This document shows positions 29,320-38,843 of a DNA stretch of 64,000 bases, in pieces. Position numbers and translations under genes: made by a program. The first letter of the stretch is position 1. Every line of letters begins with the position of its first letter. Under the pieces are notes generated by a model, which saw only the letters and a list, made by a program, of their open reading frames with translations, searched no databases and had not been told where the DNA came from. Source of the stretch: Mycolicibacterium rhodesiae (GTDB lineage Bacteria; Actinomycetota; Actinomycetes; Mycobacteriales; Mycobacteriaceae); NCBI RefSeq assembly GCF_002086695.1, contig NZ_MVIH01000009.1:1-64000 (forward strand). Reading direction: 5' to 3'.

Positions 29320-30560
29320 CCGACGCGGGCGCCGGCACCGGGGCGATCACCCGCAGCAGTGTGGCCAGAGTCGGTGTGGCCACGGCGATCTCGGCGGTCT
29401 GTGGATACGCGGTCCTCTACCTGGCCGCCCGGGCGCTGGACCCGGCCGGCTTCTCGGTGTTCGGGGTGTTCTGGGGTGCGTTCGGCTTGGTCGGTGGCGC
29501 GGCGTACGGGCTGCTGCAGGAGGCCACCCGCGAAGTCCGCTCGGCGGGCTACGTCGAGATCGTCGACGGGCCCCGCACCCATCCGATGCGTGTCGCGACC
29601 GCGGTCGGGGTGGTGTCCGCGCTCGTCATGGCAGGCACCTCGGTCCTGTGGGCGCCGCACGTGTTCACCCAGTCCCGGCCACTCTCGGTGGTGCTGCTGA
29701 GCGTGGGTCTGGCCGGATTCTGCATTCACGCAACACTTTTGGGCCTGCTTGCCGGCACCGGTCGCTGGGGTGGCTACGGGGCGTTGATGGTCACCGACGC
29801 CATTATGCGGGTCGTGGTCGCGGTGGCCGCCTTCGCGGTGGGCTGGGGGCTGGACGGCTTCCTGTGGGCGACGGTCGCCGGTGCGATCGGCTGGTTGCTG
29901 CTGCTGTCGGTGTCGCCGGGTGCGCGGGCCGCGGCCGGGCTGCGCACCCCGGGAAGTACCGCCACCTTCCTGCGTGGGGCCGGACACTCGATCGCCGCCG
30001 CCGGCGCCAGCGCGATCCTGGTCATGGGCTTCCCCGTGCTGCTCAAGGCGACCTCTGGCGGTGACCTCGGGGCGGCGGGCGGCGTGGTGATCCTGGCGGT
30101 CACACTGACCCGCGCGCCCCTGCTGGTTCCGCTCACCGCGATGCAGGGCAACCTGATCGCCCACTTCGTCGACCACCGCGGGCACCGGCTCAAGGCGTTG
30201 ATCGCGCCGGCGGCCGTGGTGCTGGTGCTCGGCGCCGTCGGCGTGGTGGCCGCCGGACTGCTCGGACCGTGGCTGATCCGGGTGGCGTTCGGTGACGAGT
30301 ACGGTCCCGGCGGACTGCTGCTGGCCTGGCTGACCGCCGGCGCGGTGGCGATCGCACTGTTGACCGTGACCGGCGCCGCGACGGTCGCCGCCGGCCTGCA
30401 CCGGGCGTACTCGATCGGCTGGGTCGGAGCCACGGTCGTCTCGGCCGCGCTGCTGAGCCTGCCGATGGATCTGACTGACCGCACCGTGGTGGCCCTGCTG
30501 TGCGGTCCGCTGGTCGGCATCGTCGTCCACCTGGCCGCACTGGGCCGCGCCGCACGCTGA
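29316..30560 (+). CDS. Polytopic membrane protein, Wzx/MATE flippase-like (Rv3630-like)
   Basis: 414 residues, about 12 hydrophobic segments, no soluble domain, resembling O-antigen/lipid-linked-sugar flippases. GTG start overlaps the M1 peptidase stop (GTGA). By synteny it corresponds to Rv3630, which in M. tuberculosis precedes the polyprenyl-phospho-GalNAc synthase gene; an export role for a lipid-linked precursor is inference. Confidence 0.75.
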   Translation: MTDAGAGTGAITRSSVARVGVATAISAVCGYAVLYLAARALDPAGFSVFGVFWGAFGLVGGAAYGLLQEATREVRSAGYVEIVDGPRTHPMRVATAVGVVSALVMAGTSVLWAPHVFTQSRPLSVVLLSVGLAGFCIHATLLGLLAGTGRWGGYGALMVTDAIMRVVVAVAAFAVGWGLDGFLWATVAGAIGWLLLLSVSPGARAAAGLRTPGSTATFLRGAGHSIAAAGASAILVMGFPVLLKATSGGDLGAAGGVVILAVTLTRAPLLVPLTAMQGNLIAHFVDHRGHRLKALIAPAAVVLVLGAVGVVAAGLLGPWLIRVAFGDEYGPGGLLLAWLTAGAVAIALLTVTGAATVAAGLHRAYSIGWVGATVVSAALLSLPMDLTDRTVVALLCGPLVGIVVHLAALGRAAR

Positions 30561-30589
30561 AGCTGCCGTTGCCGGCCCTTCGCCTGCGC

Positions 30590-31465
30590 CTAAGGCTGAC
30601 TGACGGTGACAGCCTCACCCGCAACCGGGTCGGTCGAGCAAATCATGTCCGCGCCGCCAAAGAAGTGCTCGCGCCGGATGGTCGCATACAGGGAACCGAT
30701 TTCGTTCCGGCTGACGACAGGACCACCAGAGGAAAGCGAGAACCACTTGAACTGCCCTGGTATCCGTGCGACAAATTCGTCGAACGTGTGCGGGTCGACG
30801 TGATCCATATGGTTGGGGACAACCTCGCAAATGAAATGTCGGGCCCTGGAGAGTATCCGCTGCATACCTGCCATCGCCCTGTACTCGGCACCCTCGATAT
30901 CCATGACGATAACGTCGAACTCACCGTCCAGCTCGTCGTCGAGAGGCGCTGCGCGCACTGTGATCACGTCAGGTTTGTCATAGAAGAATTCGAAATTCTG
31001 TCTGCTCGGCATGACCTTCGCGCCACCGCTATTTGCTTTGGATGCAACGAAATCCAGTGAGCATGCCGTGTCGAACGCGGCGAAATTGCGCAGATCGCAG
31101 TTCGTGATCCCGTTGATTGCGGAGTTGATCGCGAGGAGCCTGTAGCTGGTCGGGTTCGCCTCGATACCGACGACCTCGCCGGCTAGGCGTGCCAGCGGAA
31201 ACATGACCGCTCCGACATGCGCGCCAACAACCAGCAGTCGTGTATCGGGGTTGATGAATTTCCGATAGATGTCGAGCTTGTCCTCATCGTATGAGCCATT
31301 GAATGCCAGTCGCCGACCTACACCGCAGTCGCCCACGTCGCTGAGCAAGAGCATCCCGTTAGCCTCGGCCAGAATCCCGGCACAATGCCGTCCGGCGAAC
31401 TTTGATCTCCATTTAGCAAATTCTCTGATCACGAGAAGTTTGACGAGAAGCTTGATTTTCCGCAT
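30590..31465 (-). CDS. FkbM-family methyltransferase
   Basis: A 291-residue SAM-dependent methyltransferase: LLVVGAHVGAVMFPLARL (motif I variant) near 80, VVGIEANPTSYRLLAINSAIN, and DVIVMDIEGAEYRAM near 185 are typical of FkbM O-methyltransferases that act on sugars or glycolipids. Its base composition is visibly less GC-rich than its neighbours and it interrupts the Rv3630-Rv3631 order, suggesting acquisition by transfer. Target unknown. Confidence 0.85.
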   Translation of the reverse strand: MRKIKLLVKLLVIREFAKWRSKFAGRHCAGILAEANGMLLLSDVGDCGVGRRLAFNGSYDEDKLDIYRKFINPDTRLLVVGAHVGAVMFPLARLAGEVVGIEANPTSYRLLAINSAINGITNCDLRNFAAFDTACSLDFVASKANSGGAKVMPSRQNFEFFYDKPDVITVRAAPLDDELDGEFDVIVMDIEGAEYRAMAGMQRILSRARHFICEVVPNHMDHVDPHTFDEFVARIPGQFKWFSLSSGGPVVSRNEIGSLYATIRREHFFGGADMICSTDPVAGEAVTVSQP

Positions 31466-31587
31466 AAGTCCCCATCCCCGGCAAATCCGACGATCTTGAG
31501 GCTACGGCATCCGCAGTTGAATGGCGCGGCGAGAACGCCCGGCGCCGTACCAGGACGGCGGTCGATTGCCAGGAAGCAGTGTCAAGC

Positions 31588-31614
31588 GTGGCCGAAGGGA
31601 TTCGAACCCCTGCC
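31588..31614 (-). other. tRNA 3'-end-like fragment (T-arm plus acceptor strand)
   Basis: On the minus strand this reads as a T-arm and 3' acceptor strand (GGGGTTCGAATCCCTTCGGC core) with a proper 5-bp stem and TTCGAAT loop. No 5' half, anticodon arm or CCA is present. It looks like a tRNA relic or an old integration-site remnant beside the FkbM gene. Confidence 0.45.
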
Positions 31615-31636
31615 GTCAATACTCTGCGTGTACCTT

Positions 31637-32338
31637 GTGGACATCGACACGTCCTACCCCGACGCCTGGATCATCGTGCCGGCGTTCAACGAGGCGCAGG
31701 TCATCGCCGACGTCATCGCGGACCTGCGCCAAGTCTTCGACCATGTGGTCTGCGTCGACGACGGCAGCAAGGACGACACCGCCGACATCGCCTGGCGCGC
31801 GGGCGCCCACGTCGTCCGTCACCCGGTGAATCTCGGGCAGGGCGCCGCGATCCAGACCGGGGTGGAATACGCCCGTCGCCAGCCCGGTGCAGCGGTGTTC
31901 GTCACGTTCGACGCCGACGGGCAGCACCGGGTCAAGGACGTCCTGGTCATGATCGAGCGGCTGGGCAAAGGCGATGTCGACATCGTGATCGGCACCCGCT
32001 TCGCCGGGACCACCGTCAGCCACACCCCGCCGCTGAAGCGGGTGATCCTGCGCGCGGCGGCCGTGCTGAGCCCCAGCAGCCACCGGCTGCATCTGACCGA
32101 CTCGCACAACGGCTTGCGGGTGTTCAACAAGACCGTGGCCGACAACCTCAACCTGACGATGAACGGGATGAGCCACGCCGGGGAGTTCATCACCCTGATC
32201 GTCGAAAATCATTGGCGGGTAACCGAAGAGCCGGTTGAGATCCTCTATACCGACTATTCGATGTCCAAGGGCCAGCCACTGCTGAACGGGGTGAACATCG
32301 TCTTCGACGGGTTCTTGCGCGGAAGGATGCGCCGGTGA
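31637..32338 (+). CDS. ppgS: Polyprenyl-phosphate N-acetylgalactosaminyl synthase-like GT2 glycosyltransferase
   Basis: 233 residues of a GT-A fold, family 2 transferase: IIVPAFNE at the N-terminus, VCVDDGSKDDT, and the metal-binding TFDADGQH. Rv3631 (PpgS) makes polyprenyl-phospho-GalNAc, the donor for galactosamine on arabinogalactan, and needs the partner Rv3632; the same pair is conserved here. The GTG at 31637 was chosen; the frame continues upstream through the tRNA-like fragment, which is unlikely to be coding. Confidence 0.85.
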   Translation: MDIDTSYPDAWIIVPAFNEAQVIADVIADLRQVFDHVVCVDDGSKDDTADIAWRAGAHVVRHPVNLGQGAAIQTGVEYARRQPGAAVFVTFDADGQHRVKDVLVMIERLGKGDVDIVIGTRFAGTTVSHTPPLKRVILRAAAVLSPSSHRLHLTDSHNGLRVFNKTVADNLNLTMNGMSHAGEFITLIVENHWRVTEEPVEILYTDYSMSKGQPLLNGVNIVFDGFLRGRMRR

Positions 32339-32673
32339 ACTGGATCCAGGTCCTGCTGATCGCGGCGGTGATCGCACTGCTGGTGTACCTGCTGCGGTCC
32401 CGCACCAACGCCAAGGCCAAGGCGTGGGTCAAGGTCGGCTACGTGCTGTTCGTGGTGCTGGCGGTCTACGCCATCCTTCGTCCCGATGACACCACGGTGC
32501 TGGCCAACTTCCTCGGGGTTCGCCGAGGCGCCGACCTGATCACCTATGCGCTGATCATCGCGTTCGTGTTCACCACACTGAGCACGTATCTGAGGTTCAA
32601 GGAACTCGAACTGAAGTACGCGCGCCTGGCCCGCGCGGTCGCCCTGGAAGGTGCGCGCACCCCGGAGCGCTAG
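32335..32673 (+). CDS. DUF2304 membrane protein, partner of PpgS (Rv3632-like)
   Basis: 112 residues with three hydrophobic segments (about 3-21, 33-48, 65-85). The GTG overlaps the ppgS stop (GTGA). In M. tuberculosis, Rv3632 is a small membrane protein required for full PpgS activity, and the coupling here supports the same role. Its stop overlaps the convergent galE stop. Confidence 0.85.
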   Translation: MNWIQVLLIAAVIALLVYLLRSRTNAKAKAWVKVGYVLFVVLAVYAILRPDDTTVLANFLGVRRGADLITYALIIAFVFTTLSTYLRFKELELKYARLARAVALEGARTPER

Positions 32674-33602
32674 ACCCGGAAGTAGTCCACGGTGCGGGCG
32701 ATACCTTCTTCGAGGCGCACCCGCGGCCGCCAGCCCAGCACCATCTCCGCTTTGCGGACATCCAGGCAGGACCGCTTCACGTCGCCGAGTCGCGCCGGGG
32801 CCGACTCCGGATTGTCAGCCACCCCGATCACCTTGGCCACCACCGTATGCAGTCGCCGGTCGCTGGTCTCCACGCCGGTACCGATGTTGAACCGCTGCCC
32901 GCACCCGCCCGTTCCGGACGCCCGTACGAAGGCGTCGACAACGTCGTCAACGAAGACGTAGTCGCGGGTGTTGGAGCCGTCGCCGTAGACCCGGGTGGGC
33001 CGGCCCGCCAGCAGCGCGCTGACGAAGATCGCAACGACGCCGGCCTCGCCGTGCGGGTCCTGGCGCGGGCCATAGACATTCGACGGTGCGATGAACGAGC
33101 AGTCCACGCCGTAGAGGTGACGGAAGGTGTTGAGGTAGACCTCGCCTGCCACCTTGCTGGCCGCATACGGCGACGCGGGATCGACCGGGGCGGTCTCGTT
33201 GGTGGGGAAGTTCGTCGGAACGCCGTAGATCGATCCGCCCGAGGAGGCGTGGATGACCTTGCGGACGCCGGACCGCCTGGCCGCCTCGGCCAGGCGCACC
33301 GTGCCGACGACGTTGACCGTCGCGTCGAATTCGGGCTCCTCCACCGAGCGGCGCACGTCGATCTGGGCGGCCAGGTGATGGACGACTTCGGGCTTGTGCT
33401 TGTCGAACAGGCCGATCAGGTCTGCGCCGGCGATGTCGGCTTCGACGAACTCGAACCGCTCGCTGGTGCCCGCCGCCGCCAGGTTCGCGGTGCGGCCCCG
33501 GCTCAGGTCGTCGAGCCCGACGACGGTGTGCCCGTCGGCGAGCAGGCGATCGACCAGAGTCGACCCGATGAAGCCGGCCGCGCCCGTGACCAGTACCTGC
33601 AT
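32670..33602 (-). CDS. galE1: UDP-glucose/galactose 4-epimerase family (GalE1, Rv3634c-like)
   Basis: An extended short-chain dehydrogenase of 310 residues: NAD-binding GAAGFIGS at residues 7-14, HLAAQIDVRRSV, catalytic Ser region ASSGGSIYG and YAASK (YxxxK) near 145. It provides UDP-galactose for galactan synthesis in mycobacteria. The ATG at 33602 begins directly with the Rossmann strand MQVLVTGAAGF. Convergent with the DUF2304 gene. Confidence 0.9.
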   Translation of the reverse strand: MQVLVTGAAGFIGSTLVDRLLADGHTVVGLDDLSRGRTANLAAAGTSERFEFVEADIAGADLIGLFDKHKPEVVHHLAAQIDVRRSVEEPEFDATVNVVGTVRLAEAARRSGVRKVIHASSGGSIYGVPTNFPTNETAPVDPASPYAASKVAGEVYLNTFRHLYGVDCSFIAPSNVYGPRQDPHGEAGVVAIFVSALLAGRPTRVYGDGSNTRDYVFVDDVVDAFVRASGTGGCGQRFNIGTGVETSDRRLHTVVAKVIGVADNPESAPARLGDVKRSCLDVRKAEMVLGWRPRVRLEEGIARTVDYFRV

Positions 33603-33640
33603 GTCGGTCACCCTACCGACAGGTGAGTACAGTCGACGCG

Positions 33641-35431
33641 ATGGCAGTTCCGACCCGGGTGGCGCGCATGCCACCGGTGGCTGCCGCGGCCGTCGCTCTC
33701 ATTGCCGTTCAACTGGTGGTCCGCGCCATCCTGGCGTTCGGCGGTTACTTCTACTGGGACGACCTGATCCTGGTGGGCCGGGCCGGCACTCAGGACCTGT
33801 TGTCGACGTCGTATCTGTTCGACGATCACGACGGGCACGTCATGCCGGGAGCGTTTCTGGTCGCCGGGGTGATCACCCGGCTGGCGCCGCTGGTGTGGGC
33901 GTGGCCGGCGGTCAGCCTGGTGGTGCTGCAGCTGCTGGTGTCGCTGTCGCTGCTGCGCGCCTTGCACGTGATCCTCGGCTGGCGACCGGTGTTGTTGATT
34001 CCGTTGACCTTTGCCTTGTTCACCCCGCTGGGTGTGCCCGGATTCGCGTGGTGGGCGGCCGCACTGAACTCGCTGCCGATGCTTGCCGCGATGGCGTGGG
34101 TGTGCGCCGACGCAATCCTGCTGGTGCGCACCGGCAATCGACGCCACGCGATCACCGGGGTGCTGGTCTTCTTCGGCGGTCTGCTGTTCTTCGAGAAGGC
34201 GGCCGTCATCCCGTTCGTCGCGTTCGCGGTCGCCGCGCTGCTGTGTCACGTCCGCGGTGGCACCGCCGCGATCCGCACCGTGTGGCAGCGCGGCATCGCG
34301 CTGTGGGCGCCCGCGCTGGCGTTGACGGCGGGGTGGGTGGCCGTCTATCTGACCGTCGTCGATCACCGGCGCTGGAGCTCGGATCTGGCGATGACGTGGG
34401 ACCTGTTGTCCCGCTCGGTGACTCACGGGATCGTGCCAGGGCTGGCCGGTGGCCCCTGGGAGTGGCAGCGGTGGGCGCCCGCCTCGCCGTGGGCGGTGCC
34501 GCCGGTGGCGGTGATGATCCTGGGCTGGCTGGTGCTTGCCGCGGTCGCGGCGGTGTCGCTGCTGCGTAAGCGGCGCGTCGGTCCGGTCTGGCTGGTCGCG
34601 GTCGGGTATGCGGTGGCCTGCCAGATCCCGATCTACCTACTGCGCTCGTCGAAGTTCACCGCCCTGGAACTGGCCCAAACCCTGCGGTACTTCCCCGATC
34701 TGGTAATTGTGCTGACATTGCTTGCGGCAGTGGCATTCTGCGCGCCCAACCGCGACACCCGATGGCTGGACGCCTCGCGCGCCCGCACCGCGGTGGTCAC
34801 GGCGGTCGCCGTGGCATTCGTGGCCAGCAGCGTCTACTCGACGGCGACGTTCCTGACGAGCTGGCGGGACAATCCCGCACAGCCTTACCTGCAGAACGCG
34901 ATCCGTGCGCTGGGCCAAGCCCGGGCGTCCTCGTCGGCGCCGCTGCTCGATCAGGAGGTCGACCCGCTGGTGCTGCAGCGTGTCGCATACCCGGAGAACC
35001 TAACAAGTCACATGTTCGCGCTCATTCGCGATCGGCCCGAATTCGGCGGTTCCACAACACAGTTGCGCATGCTCGACAGCAGCGGCCGGCTGGTGGACGC
35101 GATCGTCACCTGGACCCGCACGATCGTCGCGGGCCCGCAGCCCGGCTGCGGCTATTTCGTCCAGCCCGATGCGCCGGTTCGGATGCCTCTGGACGGGCCG
35201 CTGCTGCCCGCGGACTGGACCGCCGAGATCAACTATCTGGCCAACAGCGACGGCTCGATGGTGATGTCGCTGAACGAGGGGCCCGAAACCAAGGTGCCCG
35301 TGCACCCCGGGCTGAACCGGGTGTTCGTCCGGCTGCCCGGGGCCGGTGACGCAATCACGGTGCGGGCGTCGACCGCCGCGCTGTCGCTGTGCCTGGCATC
35401 TGGCCCGGTCGGGTATCTGGCACCGCACTGA
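33641..35431 (+). CDS. Large polytopic membrane protein (Rv3635-like, GT-C-like)
   Basis: 596 residues with roughly 10-12 TM segments in the first 430 residues and a soluble C-terminal domain of beta character (about 440-596). An early extracytoplasmic acidic motif YFYWDDLIL resembles the DD/DxD of GT-C lipid-phosphate-sugar-dependent transferases, but identity is not proven. TACAGT at 33628-33633 lies 7 nt before the ATG, pointing to a leaderless start there; a GTG at 33623 is the alternative. Confidence 0.8.
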   Translation: MAVPTRVARMPPVAAAAVALIAVQLVVRAILAFGGYFYWDDLILVGRAGTQDLLSTSYLFDDHDGHVMPGAFLVAGVITRLAPLVWAWPAVSLVVLQLLVSLSLLRALHVILGWRPVLLIPLTFALFTPLGVPGFAWWAAALNSLPMLAAMAWVCADAILLVRTGNRRHAITGVLVFFGGLLFFEKAAVIPFVAFAVAALLCHVRGGTAAIRTVWQRGIALWAPALALTAGWVAVYLTVVDHRRWSSDLAMTWDLLSRSVTHGIVPGLAGGPWEWQRWAPASPWAVPPVAVMILGWLVLAAVAAVSLLRKRRVGPVWLVAVGYAVACQIPIYLLRSSKFTALELAQTLRYFPDLVIVLTLLAAVAFCAPNRDTRWLDASRARTAVVTAVAVAFVASSVYSTATFLTSWRDNPAQPYLQNAIRALGQARASSSAPLLDQEVDPLVLQRVAYPENLTSHMFALIRDRPEFGGSTTQLRMLDSSGRLVDAIVTWTRTIVAGPQPGCGYFVQPDAPVRMPLDGPLLPADWTAEINYLANSDGSMVMSLNEGPETKVPVHPGLNRVFVRLPGAGDAITVRASTAALSLCLASGPVGYLAPH

Positions 35432-35458
35432 TCCCGGCCATGTGCCAAAGTAGTTTGC

Positions 35459-35851
35459 ATGTCTAACTTGCGCGAGGATGGCCTACGTGTTTTCCGGGAG
35501 ATGCTGCCCGGAACGCTGCCCGACGGGGACGTCGACTTCGGTGGCGGGTTTGCCCCCGAATTGATGGATATCGGTGTCGAGAGTGTGTTCGGCCGGCTGT
35601 GGACCCGCGAGGGGCTCAGCCGCCGCGACCGAAGTCTGGTGACGTTGGGCATCCTGATCGCACTGCGGGCCACCGAGGAGATGGACGCACACTTCCGCAT
35701 CGCCCGGCAGAACGGCCTGTCCGAGGACGAATTGGCCGAGGTGATCTATCACGCGAGCGGCTACGCCGGGTTCCCGGCGGCGGCCACGGCGCGCAATATC
35801 GCCGCCGAGGCGCTGTCGCGCGATCAGGGGAACAAGCGTGGAGCCACCTAG
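35459..35851 (+). CDS. Carboxymuconolactone decarboxylase (CMD) family protein
   Basis: 130 residues; the CMD core appears as VFGRLWTREGLSRRDRSLVTLGI and EMDAHFRIARQNGLSEDELAEVIYH. It is single-domain, without the CxxC of AhpD-type peroxidases, so it more likely resembles gamma-CMD-type proteins; substrate unknown. The last 13 bp overlap the 3' end of a tRNA-Thr gene on the opposite strand. Confidence 0.85.
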   Translation: MSNLREDGLRVFREMLPGTLPDGDVDFGGGFAPELMDIGVESVFGRLWTREGLSRRDRSLVTLGILIALRATEEMDAHFRIARQNGLSEDELAEVIYHASGYAGFPAAATARNIAAEALSRDQGNKRGAT

Positions 35852-35914
35852 GAGAATCGAACTCCTGACCTATTCATTACGAGTGAATTGCTCTACCGAC
35901 TGAGCTAAGGTGGC
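35839..35914 (-). tRNA. tRNA-Thr (anticodon CGT)
   Basis: A full cloverleaf on the minus strand: acceptor GCCACCT/AGGTGGC, D-arm AGCTCAGTCGGTAGAGC, anticodon stem ATTCA/TGAAT around CTCGTAA (anticodon CGT), T-arm GGAGTTCGATTCTCC, and encoded CCA. 76 nt including CCA. Its 3' end overlaps the end of the CMD coding sequence on the other strand. Confidence 0.96.
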
Positions 35915-35937
35915 GCGGCCTCGACCGAGCAGTGAGT

Positions 35938-37152
35938 CTACAGGTCCGAGCGCAGTGCTTGACCCACGGTCGCCACCATCGCATCGACGGCGAACTTGGG
36001 CTTGACGTTGATCGCCAGCGCCTCGCGGCACTCGAGCACCGCTTCGATGCAGCGCAGCAGCCGCTCAGGGGACGCGTGCGCCGCCAGAGCCGCCACCCGC
36101 TCGGCCATGTCGGGGTGATTCGGCGCGACCGAGCCCGCGCTGTTGGCCACCATCAGGGCATCCCGGAAGTACGTCGCCAGGTCGATCAGCGCACGGTCGA
36201 GCGCATCACGCGAGGCGCGCGTCTGCCTGGACTTCTGTCGCCGCTCGAGATCCTTGATCGCACCCGCCGATCCGCGCAGGGTTCCCGCCGTCCCTTTCCC
36301 GGTCCCGCCGGCACCCAGCGCGGTGCGCAGTTCGTCCGCCTCGGCCTCGTCGCGCCCCACGTTGAGGGCTTTGGCCTCGGCCTCGGCGGTGGCCACCAAC
36401 TCCTCGGCGGCCGCGTACGCGCGCGACGGCGTCGCGGCGTCGCGGGCCAGGCTCAGCGCGCGGGATCGGCGGTCGCGGGCGTCGGGATCGGTGGCCAGGC
36501 GGCGGGCCCGCCCGACATGCCCTCCGCTGATCGACGCCGCCCACTGCGCCTCGTCGGCGGACAACCCGTCGCGATCGATCAGCACCTGCGCGATCGCCCC
36601 GGCCTGCGGCGTCACCAGCGCGACGTGCCTGCAGCGCGACCGCAGGGTGATCGCGATGTCCTCGGGGTCCACCGACGGTGCACACAGCAGGAACACCGTC
36701 GACGGCGGAGGTTCCTCCACCACTTTGAGCAGTGCGTTCGCCGCGCCCTCGGTGAGACGGTCGGCGTCCTCCACCACAACGATCTGCCAACGGCCGGTGC
36801 TGGGCCGCCGGGACGCGATCTGGACGATGGCGCGCATCTCGTGGACCCCGATGGACAGCCCCTCCGGGATGATCCGCCGGACATCGCCGTGGGTGCCGGC
36901 CATCGTCGTCGTGCACGCCCGGCACTCCCCGCAGCCGGGTGTGCCCTCAGCGGTGCACTGAAGCGCCGCCGCGAAGCACTGGGCGGCCACCGAACGCCCT
37001 GATCCGGGCGGACCGGTGATCAGCCAGGCGTGTGTCATGGTGCCGGTGACGGCCACATCGTGAGCGGAATCACCCCGGGCTGCTCGAGCGGCACCGACCA
37101 ACTCCGCTTCCACGGCGCTTTGGCCCACCAACCGCGTGAAAACTCCGGACAT
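35938..37152 (-). CDS. holB: DNA polymerase III subunit delta'
   Basis: The clamp-loader delta' subunit (Rv3644c). 404 residues: N-terminal MSGVFTRLVGQ, a P-loop-like GPPGSGRSVAAQ, a zinc module CGECRAC with an upstream Cys, the sensor-like VVEDADRLTEGAANALLKVVEEPP, and a helical C-terminal domain. A much longer open frame continues upstream to 38091, but that part is antisense to the cyclase gene and unlike the family, so the ATG at 37152 was taken; a GTG at 37164 is possible. Confidence 0.92.
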   Translation of the reverse strand: MSGVFTRLVGQSAVEAELVGAARAARGDSAHDVAVTGTMTHAWLITGPPGSGRSVAAQCFAAALQCTAEGTPGCGECRACTTTMAGTHGDVRRIIPEGLSIGVHEMRAIVQIASRRPSTGRWQIVVVEDADRLTEGAANALLKVVEEPPPSTVFLLCAPSVDPEDIAITLRSRCRHVALVTPQAGAIAQVLIDRDGLSADEAQWAASISGGHVGRARRLATDPDARDRRSRALSLARDAATPSRAYAAAEELVATAEAEAKALNVGRDEAEADELRTALGAGGTGKGTAGTLRGSAGAIKDLERRQKSRQTRASRDALDRALIDLATYFRDALMVANSAGSVAPNHPDMAERVAALAAHASPERLLRCIEAVLECREALAINVKPKFAVDAMVATVGQALRSDL

Positions 37153-37245
37153 CGCCTCAAACACTAGTGCGCAGCAACGACACAATCGCTGCCCACCGGG
37201 TTCTAGAGGTGCTGATCGGTCACTCTGTACCGATACGGTGGGTTC

Positions 37246-38843
37246 GTGACCACCGCGCAACTCAGCCCGGGGCGGATCAATGGATTCGTCCGGTGGGTCG
37301 CGCGTACACCGTGGCCGGTGTTCACGCTGGGCATGCTGCAGGCCGACATCATCGGCGCCCTGCTGGTGCTGGGTTTCCTGCGGTTCGGGTTGCCGCCGTC
37401 GGACCGGGTCATGCTGCAGGACTTGCCGACGTTGAACCTGGTCATCTTCTTGAGCTACCTGTTCATTTCGTTCGCCGTGGGTGCCTTCGTCAGCCTCAAG
37501 CTGCTCGTTCCGGTGTTCCGCTGGCAACGCCGCGACGCCCTGCTGGCCGAGGACGATCCGGCCGCGACCGAGACGGCGCGGCTTCGGGCGTTGCGGATGC
37601 CCATCTACCGCTCGGTGATCAGCATGACCAACTGGGTGCTGGGAGCGGCGGTGTTCATCGCCGCCAGCTGGCCGGTGGCCAGCCATGCCGCGCCGGTGCT
37701 GGCGGTCTCGACGCTGCTGGGTGCCACCGCCACCACGATCATCGGTTACCTGCAGTCCGAGCGTGTGCTGCGCCCGGTGGCCGTCGCCGCGCTGCGCGGC
37801 GGAGTTCCGGAGAAGTTTCACCGGCCGGGCGTCGTCCAGCGGCTGGTGCTGACGTGGCTGCTGTCCACCGGGGTGCCGCTGCTGGCGATCGTGCTGTCGG
37901 TCGTGGCCAGCAAGTTCTCGCTGCTGGCGGCCTCCGCTGACGCTTTGTTCACCCCGATCCTGTTGATGGCCGTCGCCGCGCTGGTGGTCGGGATGGCCGG
38001 CAATGTGCTCGCGGCCATGTCGATCGCCGATCCGCTGCGCCAGTTGCGCTGGGCGCTCGGGGAGGTCCAGCGCGGTAACTACAACGCCCACATGCAGATC
38101 TACGATGCCAGCGAGCTGGGCCTGCTGCAGGCCGGCTTCAACGACATGGTCCGCGATCTGAGCGAACGGCAGCGGCTGCGCGACCTGTTCGGCCGCTACG
38201 TCGGTGAGGACGTCGCGCGGCGCGCCCTGGAGCGCGGCACCGAGCTCGGCGGCCAGGAGCGTGACGTCGCGGTGCTGTTCGTCGACCTGGTCGGCTCGAC
38301 TCAGCTGGCCGCGTCACGTCCGCCCAGCGAGGTCGTGAGCATGCTCAACGAGTTCTTCCGGGTGGTCGTCGACACCGTCAAGAAGCACGGCGGCTTCGTC
38401 AACAAGTTCCAGGGCGACGCAGCGCTGTGCATCTTCGGTGCGCCCATCGAACACCCCGATGCCTCGGGGGCGGCGCTCGCCGCGTCCCGCGAACTGCACG
38501 ACGAACTGGTCGGCGTGCTGGGCCAGACCGAGTTCGGCATCGGCGTCTCGGCCGGGCGGGCGATCGCTGGGCACATCGGCGCGCAGGCCCGGTTCGAATA
38601 CACCGTGATCGGGGACCCGGTCAACGAAGCCGCCCGATTGACCGAGCTGGCCAAGCTGGAGAACGGCCATGTGCTGGCGTCGGCGATCGCGGTCAGCGGT
38701 GCTTTGGACGCCGAGGCACTGTGCTGGAACGTCGGCGAGATCGTCGAGCTGCGCGGTCGCCGCGCACCCACGCAGCTGGCCCGGCCGGTGAACCTCCTGC
38801 TGCCCAGCGAAACCCGCGGCGAAATGGCCACCGGCTCAGGCGG

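Noticed and set aside
31588..31614. A complete tRNA gene
   Set aside because: Only T-arm and acceptor 3' strand are present; no D-arm, anticodon arm or matching 5' acceptor strand in the flanking 100 bp.
37153..38091. A 700+ residue open frame extending holB far upstream
   Set aside because: The extra N-terminal part is antisense to the adenylate cyclase gene, is Arg/Gln/His-rich and unlike any family; high GC keeps frames open by chance.
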